This document shows, one piece after another, positions 16,301-25,713 of a stretch of DNA of 47,602 nt. Source of the stretch: a virus. Both the position numbers and the translations under genes were made by a program. The stretch covers positions 1-47,602 of the IMG/VR virus record IMGVR_UViG_3300025098_000079, one strand, 5' to 3'. The number at the start of each line of letters is the position of its first letter. Within the stretch, counting starts at the first letter, position 1. The notes beneath the pieces were generated by a model. It had not been told where the DNA came from, made no database searches, and saw only the letters and a list, made by a program, of their open reading frames with translations.

Positions 16301-19300
16301 GCTGCACCTACGTCTTCAGCAAGAAGGTTCAAATTACTTTCTTGAGGTAGGTTTCCTGAAAATACACCATGCCGCCTCTCTATAAACCCTCCAGGTTCTT
16401 CTAAAATCTTTGAAGCATCTCGCCTTTTGTTTAAAAGGGACTCCCTTTCAGCAACAAACTTTTCGTAACCTTCTTCACCTTTTATACTGGCTCTTTCTTG
16501 TTTGATTTCTTGCCTTTTGGCATAAACTTCTTGCCCCCTAGTATAAACAGCATCTCTTTCATCAAGTTTTTCTAAACCAGTAACCCCTTTTAATATTTCC
16601 GAAACTTTATCTTGGTTTAATGATTTTCTAATCTTTTTAAGATGCTCTACATAATCCGGTGTAAACTCTTCTCCTTTTTCTACATTTCTTAAAAACTGTA
16701 GTGGTTTTAGCTCTTTTTCAAAATCGTATTGATAAATACCCATGCTTGCAAAAATGTGTGAAAAACCTATGAGAGGATTTCTTTGTATCGTTCCAGAAAT
16801 TCCTTCTTTTTTGCTTCGATGCATGCCAGTAAAAAAGGCTTCCAAAGTCTCTTCCATTATTTTGTTTGTTTCTTTTTTGGTAGAGACTTTACCTTGAGAA
16901 GCTAAATGTTTATTTATTGCTGATTCGTAGGTACCCATTCCATCTAGGAAAGCCTGTTGATCCATAAATGCAACATAGCCCATTTCTTTGTTTACCACTT
17001 CAGACAAAGAGTCTACAATTTGCTTTTGAACATTCAGATCATCGCTAAAGATTGTAGCTCCAACGCCTTTTTTTCCTAAAGTGAACCCACCTCCCATATA
17101 AGAGCCTGATCCTAAGATTTTACCACTTAGTGTACTCCTGATCGCTGTACCCGTTATTTTGCTTAATCTTTTTCTAACTTCAGTAAAGCCTGAAATTGAT
17201 TTTTCGATTTCATCTTCATCAGTTCCAGCATCCTTCAACGAAGATAAAGATGATAGCAAGTCTGTAATATTTCTTCCGTATTCAGCTTCTACTTTTATGA
17301 CTTCATCACTCGACCTGATCTCATGGCCTAAAAACCCTTGAAAGGTATCTTCTCCTGGGAGAAATATTTCTTTTTTGCCTCCAGTAAATTCGTACAGCCT
17401 ATCCAGCCCCTCTTTAGAGAGGCCCATTTTTTCTAAATCAAGTATGTTCCCTCCTTTCCTGGCAGACAGTTTTTCAACGACTTCTTTCTCTTTGCCTTGC
17501 CCAAGGTCTAAAAGTTCAGTTACCTCTTCTTCGGTTAGTTTACCAACATCGCTTAAACCTGATATCTGCTCTTTTATATTTGTTGCATCAAGCTTTCCAA
17601 GAGATTCTTGTGTCAGCTTCATTCCCATCAAGCCTCCAGCGCGACTTTCGAATCCTTCCATTCTGGTTATCATTGAAGAAACGTATCCCGTCGCTTCTTT
17701 TGAATCCATCCCCCAAAAGGATCTTAAAGAAGAATAAAGATAGTTCGCAAACCTTGGTTCAGCCTTAGCTACGCTTCTGCCCAGGTCTGTATGTGGAGTA
17801 CCAACAGTTCCAAACGCAGCACCGATTACCACACCTCTTTTTGCTGTCTCTTCGATTTTACTTAAATAGGGATCAACATCAACTACACCCGCGTCTTTTA
17901 AACCCGCAGCTATTTTTCTTTCAAAATATTCTAAGTTTAAACCAAACTTTTTATTGCTTGCTTGGTTTCTAGCATAAGACATTACCATTCCAAAATGATC
18001 AGCACTTATTCCTTCATCACCAGCCCTTTTTGCAATTGTTTGAAAGAACTTCCCTAAAGTTGAAGCGCTTTTTTGCTTTGCAGACACTTGGTCTACATTT
18101 GTTAGCGTGCTTTTAAAATCACCCAATTGGTTGTCATTTATTTCGGTAAGCAATTCATCTGCATTGTCTAAAGACCCCATACTAGTATTTAATGCTTTGT
18201 CCATTGCTGCTTCATCCAACCCGAGCATCTTCATACCTCCGTGTATCTGCGTACGCAGATACCCAGCAGACTTTCCCAATTGAGCTGTTGTGGTAAGCAA
18301 GGTGTTCTCTATCCTTCCCCCAAAACCGTCTTTATTGAAAAACACCTCTCCAATGTCACGAACACCCAACTCTTCCAGTTTCTTCAACATAGAAGATTCA
18401 TTAATTGTAAGCGTTGTGTCTTTGGCTAAAGAAGAGAATAGTTTGCTATAATCAACGTCTTGCAACACTTGGCCTTTAAGATGGTAGCGGTCCCTTCCTG
18501 TTTCCATGCTTTTTTCAGAAAGCCCAAGCGTAAATCTTTTCATACCTTTGTGACGTTTGATGTGCACAATTCTGTCGTCTTGTTTTCCTAAAACAGCACG
18601 CCCTTCAGAATCTCCAAATTGTTTGAAAAAATCATCAATATCGTAATCGTCACCATCAACGAGTGAACCTATAGTTAAAAACTTTCTGTTATTGTCTTTT
18701 GAAGCATTTAAAACTTCCGTCAATAACTTGCTCTGGTTAATACCTTCTTTGTTTATGGTTTTTGTATAACCTTTTTTAACCTGAATGGTGCCCCCCATAT
18801 AACTCATCCCTTCACCAAGGCCTAATTGAGCAGCAGGGTTTTTTATTTTTTTTGCTCCGTGTTGTGCTTCTTCAAGTTTTTCAAAAATCATAATAGCGCC
18901 AAAGTTTACGCCTCTGATATTTTTAGATACTTCCTTATCACTGGTGATTCCAATCAATTCATTGCTTGCCCCAGATATTTTAATGTCTCCCTTTTTTCCA
19001 AAAGTAGCGTCTCTTTCAACACCTGCAAACCCTGCTGCTAATTCGGGTCTTCCGTAAACTTGACCAGCACGCGCTGTTTGAGGCACTAAACTGCGGTCCA
19101 GTCGCCCATACCTTTTCATCGCATTGAAGGCCGTTTTTGTTTTTGTTCCAGAATCATTCTCCAGTCGCTCAATATGACCTACTATCATTTCTCTTTTTAA
19201 ATCAAATGGATCCTTAAATCTAGAAGTCAAAGTTTGCGAACCTGAAGTACCTCCATAAATTTCTGACTCATATTGAAGTATTTTTTTCGTTACTTGCTCC

Positions 19301-20583
19301 CTGTCTTTTTGTGCAAATTTTTCCAGTCCAGCAATTCTATGTATTGATGATTGAAAAGCTCGAGAATCTATAAGTGTAGACATCAAGTCTTTGTCGATTA
19401 AATTTATTTCTTTTCCACCATTAATTGTTCTGCTTGAATTCAATCCTTCAATCATTGTTCTTGGGGTCTCTATTGACATCGACCTAATATAGTCATTGTA
19501 CTCATTTATATTTGTCACGCTAAAATTTTGAAAAGACTGTTTGTTTTCTTTTATCAATCCAAATAAATGATCTTCTAAGCTCATTGTAGCGTCTTTTAGC
19601 GCAGCTGCTGCCCCAGTCCCCTTTGGGGTTGCTAACTGATTCAAATCTAAACTAGGGAAAATTTTTGCAGCGTCTATTACACCCCCACTAGTAGTGTACC
19701 GTGTAGACATATTCTCCGTCCCTCTTATTATTGTCATTCCAGATCTTGGGTCTTTAGCCAGGTCTAAAGCTACGTTTTGAAACCTCCCACTGCTATGCTC
19801 TACTCTCGCATAAGTAGACTTACCTTCACCTGGTCCATACTCTTCTAAAGATACTAATTGTATATTCTTTCCTGAAGCCATGGATTTAAGTTCCCCATAT
19901 TTCTTCGTCGCTTTTCTACTCAGATCACTTGTCGATGCTGACTTCCACTCTACAGTGGAGGTTCCTTCTGTTGTGAAATCTTTGAAGGTGGTATTGAATT
20001 GGCCTTTTGTTTTCATCATTGAAGAGTGTCTTTTTTTGAATTCTTGCAACTTTGGACCGCTAGTACTTACACTACTTTTATAAAAATCAATAGCAGTCCG
20101 CATATCAACCTGTTCGATGTTTCCTGTTTCAACACCTTGGTACAGTTTTTCTAACGATGCTTTTAGTGATCCCGAATCATCAATCATGCTTTCGCTAGCA
20201 GTATCAAAAAGTGCTGACAAAAAAGCCCTTGCTTCATTTGCGGAAGATGTTTCATTAAACATTCTTTCTAGGTTCTCACTACTTAAAATCTCCTCTTTAA
20301 AAGTTTTAAGTGCTACTTTCCTGCTTTCGTTTACAACACTCTTTAACCTTTCAGCATCTTTTCTAATTATGCTTCCTGCCCGACCTAACTCATTTTGCGA
20401 AGCAGAAGAGTTCTTTAAAGCCCCTAAGCTCTTCTTTACACCTGATGTTAAATTTACATTCTCGTTTAACAGGTAGGCTGTCCCAGCCACAGCAGCGGCT
20501 CCTATTACTGTGCGTCCAGTGTTTTTTATATTCGACACTTCTTTATCTTTTTGCTGCTCATTTAATAGATTTATTAAAGACAT
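13396..20583 (-). CDS. Giant virion protein with HhH and candidate two-barrel RNA polymerase active site
   Basis: This 2395-residue protein sits between the tape-measure candidate and the hub. Hydrophobic segments occur at both ends (about 25-43 and 2245-2265). Long charged coiled coils lie near 1355-1400, 1440-1505 and 1760-1825. A ComEA-like helix-hairpin-helix is at 1655-1700 (NLATKEELMQLKGVGPAVSE; GVGP at 1673-1676). At 1923 RFP precedes DFDAD (1957-1961) by 34 residues, and GIGG (Ile 2036) and IKGKK (Lys 2086-2089) follow. This order resembles the catalytic barrel of beta-prime and of crAss-like virion polymerases (RxP, then DFDxD). GLGEGMSYM (588-596) and HLKGQ (Lys 703) may belong to the partner barrel, which is weaker evidence. 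The alternative is a second tape-measure or internal tail protein. ATG 20583 follows the upstream stop by one base, with GAGG in range. Confidence 0.7.
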   Translation of the reverse strand: MSLINLLNEQQKDKEVSNIKNTGRTVIGAAAVAGTAYLLNENVNLTSGVKKSLGALKNSSASQNELGRAGSIIRKDAERLKSVVNESRKVALKTFKEEILSSENLERMFNETSSANEARAFLSALFDTASESMIDDSGSLKASLEKLYQGVETGNIEQVDMRTAIDFYKSSVSTSGPKLQEFKKRHSSMMKTKGQFNTTFKDFTTEGTSTVEWKSASTSDLSRKATKKYGELKSMASGKNIQLVSLEEYGPGEGKSTYARVEHSSGRFQNVALDLAKDPRSGMTIIRGTENMSTRYTTSGGVIDAAKIFPSLDLNQLATPKGTGAAAALKDATMSLEDHLFGLIKENKQSFQNFSVTNINEYNDYIRSMSIETPRTMIEGLNSSRTINGGKEINLIDKDLMSTLIDSRAFQSSIHRIAGLEKFAQKDREQVTKKILQYESEIYGGTSGSQTLTSRFKDPFDLKREMIVGHIERLENDSGTKTKTAFNAMKRYGRLDRSLVPQTARAGQVYGRPELAAGFAGVERDATFGKKGDIKISGASNELIGITSDKEVSKNIRGVNFGAIMIFEKLEEAQHGAKKIKNPAAQLGLGEGMSYMGGTIQVKKGYTKTINKEGINQSKLLTEVLNASKDNNRKFLTIGSLVDGDDYDIDDFFKQFGDSEGRAVLGKQDDRIVHIKRHKGMKRFTLGLSEKSMETGRDRYHLKGQVLQDVDYSKLFSSLAKDTTLTINESSMLKKLEELGVRDIGEVFFNKDGFGGRIENTLLTTTAQLGKSAGYLRTQIHGGMKMLGLDEAAMDKALNTSMGSLDNADELLTEINDNQLGDFKSTLTNVDQVSAKQKSASTLGKFFQTIAKRAGDEGISADHFGMVMSYARNQASNKKFGLNLEYFERKIAAGLKDAGVVDVDPYLSKIEETAKRGVVIGAAFGTVGTPHTDLGRSVAKAEPRFANYLYSSLRSFWGMDSKEATGYVSSMITRMEGFESRAGGLMGMKLTQESLGKLDATNIKEQISGLSDVGKLTEEEVTELLDLGQGKEKEVVEKLSARKGGNILDLEKMGLSKEGLDRLYEFTGGKKEIFLPGEDTFQGFLGHEIRSSDEVIKVEAEYGRNITDLLSSLSSLKDAGTDEDEIEKSISGFTEVRKRLSKITGTAIRSTLSGKILGSGSYMGGGFTLGKKGVGATIFSDDLNVQKQIVDSLSEVVNKEMGYVAFMDQQAFLDGMGTYESAINKHLASQGKVSTKKETNKIMEETLEAFFTGMHRSKKEGISGTIQRNPLIGFSHIFASMGIYQYDFEKELKPLQFLRNVEKGEEFTPDYVEHLKKIRKSLNQDKVSEILKGVTGLEKLDERDAVYTRGQEVYAKRQEIKQERASIKGEEGYEKFVAERESLLNKRRDASKILEEPGGFIERRHGVFSGNLPQESNLNLLAEDVGAAQAKRHSKVALLQDQFSKIKKKAEPIIEQIKKFNKAGSTKTTEYSKKAEELKGLNEEAKIIDNKIHKINEQITAADKNKDVYGRAVLGGGDVSEGNIRRSLEREFTETIEDVGAYGRSVDEGRLTSSFRHFENKKEAIGFINEMGPFFGFNADNKTHLRSLEGFENEFLARKFSGKNVPLLDEYGNQTGSKLNPLEELAQPDNKGRSKINMNREQISQRIKEVRSGGASVVNLNLATKEELMQLKGVGPAVSEEIIAARKKGMVTEESLEPFLERISSRNRGRVRKVLNENSNYTLAPQATKIDAYDVIRREARGEEVKMSEVKDRASNFYSQREISQRATRDLNEMEKNPFRGKQKRRKALFEEIERLNQEEDEIKAQKQLIENAQKESIENEGDITIKDIDEKIMNNAPEVSGLDTDFQGNKTQPRAPGISRPLKILDDVLGREVKTGADLAELRLLKESGKLNEEQVSAYGGIYKDMLNKHLEKGEHGGGTVRFPQIDMSMQIEDVNTGKRTAFSGRMDFARFGIGDFDADPYQVFFDVDKTLKNKMKNQGIDAKKMYTYGAEFLTNMSLLGEGVEKLGKRMGASQMTVAQSIVDEYQKEQIVKGIGGLDVQVKAGMLGLAQSAADDTSGDFAAQFKKIQSGAALISVAQEVLGIKGKKLPIAANISREYLSALKTSFNTGKGDALKSFFQDKIFKGTLLENAEGNLKIDAKSIEFHNLGEGNATKKFREALGDVNLNVQEIFDSFDVMARNVKKYGFNDFTSNKALGRKLEGSSRFNSQQLFQLMNKGFSMEGGVITGELDEIESIFSKVDSARSAFSETVSRSKGLAGVIAGSLLASYAVGANSPSSSLEPGGKFSDSISKEALKAGQGLSNRALQQSFSREHGNVSPGKINGIDNFYERPINSGVSTVSLNRSIKMYGEAPSLSAAQTMGKHFVSAGGQASLTVNDNRRPIGNAYINKMMRD
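18243..18262. repeat. 20-bp perfect palindrome inside the giant virion gene
   Basis: GTATCTGCGTACGCAGATAC is its own reverse complement. It lies in coding sequence for LRTQIH. It is one of two perfect 20-bp palindromes that I found in the window. Its function is unknown. Confidence 0.85.
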
Positions 20584-20584
20584 T

Positions 20585-23500
20585 TTAACCTCTTATCGCT
20601 AAACTTAACATTGACAGGATCTCAGTGCTCCTATCGTCGTTGTAATGTATTTCCGCTCTACTATTTTCATAAGGAGCGTGAGAAGTGTTTATTAAGGATT
20701 TACTAAAATCTATTCCCGTAGAATTCTTCATTCCTCTTATAAGCCTGTTTCTTGCAGAGCTTCTTGATGGGCCTGGGCTCTCGTACATGAACATGTCAGA
20801 ACCTTCCAAGTATGGCCTTCTCGAGGCTCTTCTAACTTGGCTATTCCAGACGTCATAATCGTGTGTCTCTTGACTGCTATTGTCTATGTATTTTACTTTA
20901 ACATCTTCGATATCGACATCTTTGTGCCATCCGATCCAATCAGGCCCAGGTAGAGGTTTATTTATAAAGTACTTTTCAACCTCTTGCAATTGCTGACTCA
21001 TATAGCCAGGATCTATGTTTGCTTTAGCACCTGCACCCATTAATGTCAATTTTTCACCGCTATCAACTCTGCCCCATACAGCTTTATAAAGATGCACTTG
21101 GTCTTCAGGTACAAGCTCTAGTATTTTTTCTCGATCAGCTTCTCTTGCATTTGCAAAAGCGTCAAAAAATCTTTTTTCTGCATTCGGAAGGGATAAGTAC
21201 ATGCTTAAAGCATCTCCATTAGGATTCACTCCCGTCCTAGTTTGAGCTGCCATCTTCATGTATCTTTGACGGTCCTTGCCATTCTCTGCACCTTGTGCAA
21301 GCTGCATAAACTTTAAAAATTGTAATTTATCAAAATGGCTGTCTAATTCTTCTCTTTTAGTTACATGTAATGGTTTTCCGCCCCACCCCATTAGGTTAGC
21401 TGCACTATACAAAGCTGGTCTGAACCAGTCCCTTACGTGCTTGTCCCAAAAAGCGTTTGTCGTACCGTAAACTCTTTCCTGCTCGTAAGCTTCTATTGCG
21501 GACCTTGTTTTACCCAAAAGTTTTTGCGTTGGTCTAAACCCGCCTGGAATTAAATATTCCGCAGGCGCACTCACTTTTCTAATTATGCTTTCTGCACCTT
21601 GATATAAACTTTTGGTGATATCTGATACTACAGGAATTTTAATAGCATTTTTCGCATACTCAAAGTCCCTAGTAGGTGCGAGCTTTTTTCTATGTGCTTC
21701 AGAAGCGTTTTCTAAAATTCTATTTTCTAAATCAGTTGTAAGCCCAGCGACTCTTCTTTCCATTAGTTGATTTCTTAACCGAATAGTCTCTCTCGATTTA
21801 GGCGACAAATCAGAGAGTATCTTGTACTTATGTATGTCCGGATAGTCTTCTGGATCTAGACCTTCTACCTCTGGGTTTAAAGCTTCATAAGCTTTTCCAG
21901 GCATTCTAGAAAACCCATTTGGAATCGATCTGTATGGGTCTCCCCTCCTGTATCTTGCAGGCATCCATGAAGGCATTGTGTTGGCAATTGGGTTGTACTT
22001 TTCAATTGTAGATCTTGGTCGAGGAAGAATTCTTCTTATTGGCTCTGAAGTAAAACCTAGCCCACCCAAATCCATATCCCAATAATCTAGCACTCCAGAA
22101 TCCATGTCTGAAGAAGAGGCCATTTGAAAATCTCTTGTACCTATTGTTTCCCTACCGGTTACCAGTTTTTGCAAATAGTTTTTTGTATAACCAGTAAGAC
22201 CCTCTATTTCTCTGAACTGATACTGCACTTCTCCTAAAAGCGAAGACGTAGAGTAGGGGCTTTTTGGAACTCCTGGCCCCATTTGGCCTAAAGCTTTACT
22301 AGATCCAAACTCTTGCAAGTAGGTGTGCTCGACTTGCCCTTTGTCGTTGATTTGCATCAACTCTTCTTCATGCATTAGCCTTGGGGGTTTTATTAACCGA
22401 CCAATTGTATTTGAAAGTATGCTCCCAATAACGGGCACATCTTCAAAAGCAGAGCCACTTATTGGGTAAGGCCTATCATAGTAATTTTTCTCTTCCAAAT
22501 GGTAAGTAAAATTCTTCAACATAAAACGGCTTAAAGGAGAGTATTCTTCTGTTTCATCTCCCCAAACAGCTTTCTCTTTTGCTTGCGTCATTAAAGATAC
22601 ATAAGCATGCGGCCTAAAATAACTAGTTTCATTCCCTCCCAAAGGCGTCCCGCCACCTTCCCACCATCTTCCTTTTTTAATTTCTACAAGCTTTTTACCA
22701 GAATAAATTTCTTTTAGTTCATCTGGGTTTTCCATTGTACCAAAAAGGCTTCCCGTTAAAAGCTGATGTGTTGCTGCAACCCCTAAAAATAAAGCTCCAA
22801 ATCTTCTTAAAATAGGTGAAGCATTTAAACTTTTAGCAAACTCATCGTAAGTCTTAGTTACTTCTTCACCGTTAACCATTCTTGTTACGTCCCCTTTCAT
22901 CGGGGCGCCCAAGAATGAATGAAATATTTCTGCTCCAAGTATCTCAGTACGCCTTAGCGTGTTGTCTAAAATGCTTCCGGATTTATATTTACTGTTTATT
23001 ATTTCAATTCTATCTAATAAAGATCTATTTAAATCATTGGATTTGTAATTATTATCATAAACGTCTGATCTAATTTTTGCATTTATATTATATTCAAAAT
23101 CTAAGATTTCTTTCTCTCTTTTCGACACATCTGTAATGTTTCCGACAATTTGAAATAGATCTTTATTTTTATTAAAAAAAGTACCTAACTTTTTTATTTC
23201 TGAATTCTCTAAATCTCCTGCCCCTTTATTTTTAATTATTTCGTCAATACGCCTCGTATACTCTTTTATTTCCGGCGAGCCCGCATGTAGATTTGAAATC
23301 TCCTCACCAAGAGGGTTGTATTTCATAAAATTTTCGCTGTAATTGCCACTTCCAGATTTTATTGGTACTAATGCATCATATAACGCTGATGCTTTTACTT
23401 GCTTACTTGTTAGAGGTATATCTACTTTTCCAGTTTTGGCGGAAGCAACTAAACCCACCCTGTCTTTTATAAAATCTGGCACAACTTTTTTTGCAATCTT

Positions 23501-24982
23501 ATCTATTGCACTCAAATTATTGTCTGCGCTCTTTCTTAAATATTCACTTCCGTATCCTGAATATGACAAAGCAGCAGCGCCTAAACCTAAAAACAAACCA
23601 GTAGTTGCATCTGTGAAGCCAGGCATTATCCCTTCTATGCCTCTCTTTACATAAGACATTCCTGTGATTTGCCCTAGGTAAGATCGACCTATGTCCAGGT
23701 TTACAGCTGTAGTTGCTACCCCCTCTATGATACCTTTATCAAAACCTGGAGCCAGTAGTTGCGCTAAAAAAGCTGCCCCGCCGACTTTTGTTGGCGTGAA
23801 TTTTCCTCCACCTTTGGACATCTTATCATACAAATAAGCAAATCCAACGCTTGTGCCTGCTGAAGCAATTAAGTTACCTGCACTGCCATGATTCCTTCTG
23901 TAGTGGTCAATTGTAGCTAGCCCAATACTAGCTGCGCCAATCTTGCTGGCCTTGTAACCTATTTCAAAAAATTGCTTATAAAACGGCCCAGGCTTGGTAG
24001 TAAGGCCTAAGCCTGTAGCGTCTGCAAAAGCACTAAGATGTTTTCCTAAAATAGGTATCTGCTCTTTTGTAGCTGATATAACTCTATTGAATCTATTTAA
24101 ACCTGCTGACAAGTAAGCCGTTGGGTAGGCAGTTCTTCTTCTTAAATCTTCTAATGAAGAAAAACTACCTTTCGCTGAAGCTATTAAACCTAACCTCTCT
24201 ACGCTACCGTCAGAACCTTTAAAAATATCTTCAAAGACTACTCCTGGCACGTCCATGTTCTGTACAGAGCCTTGATAAGCAGGATTGATTTTTCCTGAAA
24301 GGTTTAGTTCCTCTATCAAATCATAAGGGTCTGCTGAGTAACGTAAATTTTGCACGGCCACATCGCTAGACAAAAGTTTTGATGCGCCTTTTTTCGTCTT
24401 TAGTTTAGTTTCAATTCCAGTTTGCTTGCCAGTTGAATCAACAACTGGCTCTTGAAACTCTTCAAGCTCTTCAAAGATTAATCTCCCCCGACCCCTTTGT
24501 TTAGATTCTTGCTCGTAAACAAGCCTGAACCTATCGTCATCAGTAGAGAAATGAGTGGCTATGTCTGAATAAGAGTCCTCGCCAATAATACCCTTAACTA
24601 GGTTCCTTGTACTTTCTTTGCTTAAGGAGTCTGAAGAAAAAACATATTTGTGCATTTCCTTAGAGTCTAAAGATGAGACTCCCTTCTCCATGCCCAACGC
24701 TTCTGGAGAAAGATATGGGCTCATGAATTCAGGTAACCTAAAAGTATTTGCAAACCCAAAAGGAGTTTTGTTTGCTAAGTTTCTTATCTGCCGCTGCAAG
24801 ATATCATATTTAGTATAAGTGTTTTTACTACCACCATACTGGCTATTCATTAAGAAATGTGCCCCAGCAAGTCCTGCTGCATATGGTGTCAAGGATAGCG
24901 CCCCTTCTATTAGAGGGTGCATATCAGGTTCAGCCGCTACAGCTGAATAAAAAACACTACCAGGACCTTGTTGAGTAAACAT
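20585..24982 (-). CDS. Candidate tape-measure / internal tail protein
   Basis: This 1465-residue protein is the first gene after the two chaperone candidates, where tape-measure genes normally lie. It has Ala/Gly-rich hydrophobic segments near 344-375 (KIGAASIGLATID), around 450 (GLFLGLGAAALSYSGYG) and around 735 (FGALFLGVAATHQLL), a common tape-measure feature. The rest is soluble, with many Tyr, Pro and Arg residues in the 900-1150 region (for example RRILPRPRSTIEKYNP). By the usual rule of about 1.5 angstroms per residue, it would set a tail of about 220 nm. I see no lytic transglycosylase or peptidase motif. Its last residues (AEIHYNDDR) loosely resemble the end of the next giant protein (SLTVNDNRR), which might be a shared docking or maturation tail. 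ATG 24982 has AAAGGT upstream and lies 6 bases after the previous stop. Confidence 0.65.
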   Translation of the reverse strand: MFTQQGPGSVFYSAVAAEPDMHPLIEGALSLTPYAAGLAGAHFLMNSQYGGSKNTYTKYDILQRQIRNLANKTPFGFANTFRLPEFMSPYLSPEALGMEKGVSSLDSKEMHKYVFSSDSLSKESTRNLVKGIIGEDSYSDIATHFSTDDDRFRLVYEQESKQRGRGRLIFEELEEFQEPVVDSTGKQTGIETKLKTKKGASKLLSSDVAVQNLRYSADPYDLIEELNLSGKINPAYQGSVQNMDVPGVVFEDIFKGSDGSVERLGLIASAKGSFSSLEDLRRRTAYPTAYLSAGLNRFNRVISATKEQIPILGKHLSAFADATGLGLTTKPGPFYKQFFEIGYKASKIGAASIGLATIDHYRRNHGSAGNLIASAGTSVGFAYLYDKMSKGGGKFTPTKVGGAAFLAQLLAPGFDKGIIEGVATTAVNLDIGRSYLGQITGMSYVKRGIEGIMPGFTDATTGLFLGLGAAALSYSGYGSEYLRKSADNNLSAIDKIAKKVVPDFIKDRVGLVASAKTGKVDIPLTSKQVKASALYDALVPIKSGSGNYSENFMKYNPLGEEISNLHAGSPEIKEYTRRIDEIIKNKGAGDLENSEIKKLGTFFNKNKDLFQIVGNITDVSKREKEILDFEYNINAKIRSDVYDNNYKSNDLNRSLLDRIEIINSKYKSGSILDNTLRRTEILGAEIFHSFLGAPMKGDVTRMVNGEEVTKTYDEFAKSLNASPILRRFGALFLGVAATHQLLTGSLFGTMENPDELKEIYSGKKLVEIKKGRWWEGGGTPLGGNETSYFRPHAYVSLMTQAKEKAVWGDETEEYSPLSRFMLKNFTYHLEEKNYYDRPYPISGSAFEDVPVIGSILSNTIGRLIKPPRLMHEEELMQINDKGQVEHTYLQEFGSSKALGQMGPGVPKSPYSTSSLLGEVQYQFREIEGLTGYTKNYLQKLVTGRETIGTRDFQMASSSDMDSGVLDYWDMDLGGLGFTSEPIRRILPRPRSTIEKYNPIANTMPSWMPARYRRGDPYRSIPNGFSRMPGKAYEALNPEVEGLDPEDYPDIHKYKILSDLSPKSRETIRLRNQLMERRVAGLTTDLENRILENASEAHRKKLAPTRDFEYAKNAIKIPVVSDITKSLYQGAESIIRKVSAPAEYLIPGGFRPTQKLLGKTRSAIEAYEQERVYGTTNAFWDKHVRDWFRPALYSAANLMGWGGKPLHVTKREELDSHFDKLQFLKFMQLAQGAENGKDRQRYMKMAAQTRTGVNPNGDALSMYLSLPNAEKRFFDAFANAREADREKILELVPEDQVHLYKAVWGRVDSGEKLTLMGAGAKANIDPGYMSQQLQEVEKYFINKPLPGPDWIGWHKDVDIEDVKVKYIDNSSQETHDYDVWNSQVRRASRRPYLEGSDMFMYESPGPSRSSARNRLIRGMKNSTGIDFSKSLINTSHAPYENSRAEIHYNDDRSTEILSMLSLAIRG

Positions 24983-24988
24983 TGTGAG

Positions 24989-25699
24989 CTACCTTTTATC
25001 TAGAGATCTAAGCTGCGAAGCGCTCAATTTCTCCTTATTCAGTCTGTTCATTTCTTCTTTTAAAAATTCCTGTTCGACTTCTTGCAATTCCCAGTAACCC
25101 AACTCTTTTTCTAGAAGCTGAGAATCGTTTACATAGTGCGTTTCACTTTCAGGTTCTTTTGCACCCGCGTCAGGATCTTCATCTTGAATATTATACATTT
25201 CCTTATATATATTTTCTAGATTGATTCTTTCAAATCCTGATTTAGTTTTAGACAATAAATTTTCAGCTGCAACAAAATTTTTCAAAAATTGTTTTTCTGT
25301 CATATTCTCAATATCAATTGGAGCGATACTGTTAAACGCAGAAAAAATAGTACAACGCATATGCTCGTATATGCTGTCTATAGGGTTCAGTTTTCTTTCA
25401 TTGGCAATTGCCAATAAAAATTCTTCTCCACTATTGTCCCCCGACAACTTGTATATAAGCTCGCCAGTGCTAATTCCATAACCAGCAGGTAAAGAATTAG
25501 GTAAATAAGCAGTATTCACCAAACAGCACAAGTTGAATATTTCATCGTAAAGCAAATAAGGTGGTACGTTGCTATTTAACAATTTATTGAATAGATTAAA
25601 CTCTTTTATTTTAAGTAATCTAAATTCAAAAGTGCAGAACTCATCAAATGCAATGCAATATAAATCACAGTCTGATTCTAAGACTTTTTTTAAATCCAT
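24989..25699 (-). CDS. Probable tail assembly chaperone (second of pair)
   Basis: This 236-residue protein is mostly helical. Its first half is hydrophobic and cysteine-containing (LYCIAFDEFCTFEFRLLK, IFNLCCLVNTAYLP); its second half is acidic, ending in a charged coiled coil (QEVEQEFLKEEMNRLNKEK). It sits directly before the tape-measure candidate, the usual place for the longer or second chaperone that coats the ruler during tail assembly. It would be a cytoplasmic assembly factor absent from the finished tail. The 14-base gap from the previous ORF and the separate ATG argue against the classic frameshifted chaperone pair. The RBS is weak (AGGGCG). Identity rests on synteny and composition, not on a recognised motif. 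Confidence 0.6.
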   Translation of the reverse strand: MDLKKVLESDCDLYCIAFDEFCTFEFRLLKIKEFNLFNKLLNSNVPPYLLYDEIFNLCCLVNTAYLPNSLPAGYGISTGELIYKLSGDNSGEEFLLAIANERKLNPIDSIYEHMRCTIFSAFNSIAPIDIENMTEKQFLKNFVAAENLLSKTKSGFERINLENIYKEMYNIQDEDPDAGAKEPESETHYVNDSQLLEKELGYWELQEVEQEFLKEEMNRLNKEKLSASQLRSLDKR

Positions 25700-25713
25700 T
25701 GCAGCGCCCTATT

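Noticed and set aside
20959-20966. TATAAATA octamer inside the 1465-residue gene as a promoter
   Set aside because: It lies deep within coding sequence and encodes ordinary residues; a chance match is likely.
24428-24449. 8-bp inverted repeat with 6-base loop in the tape-measure candidate
   Set aside because: Short stems like this are common by chance and nothing else marks the place.
25400-25415. 16-bp perfect palindrome ATTGGCAATTGCCAAT
   Set aside because: About one such palindrome is expected by chance in a window this size.
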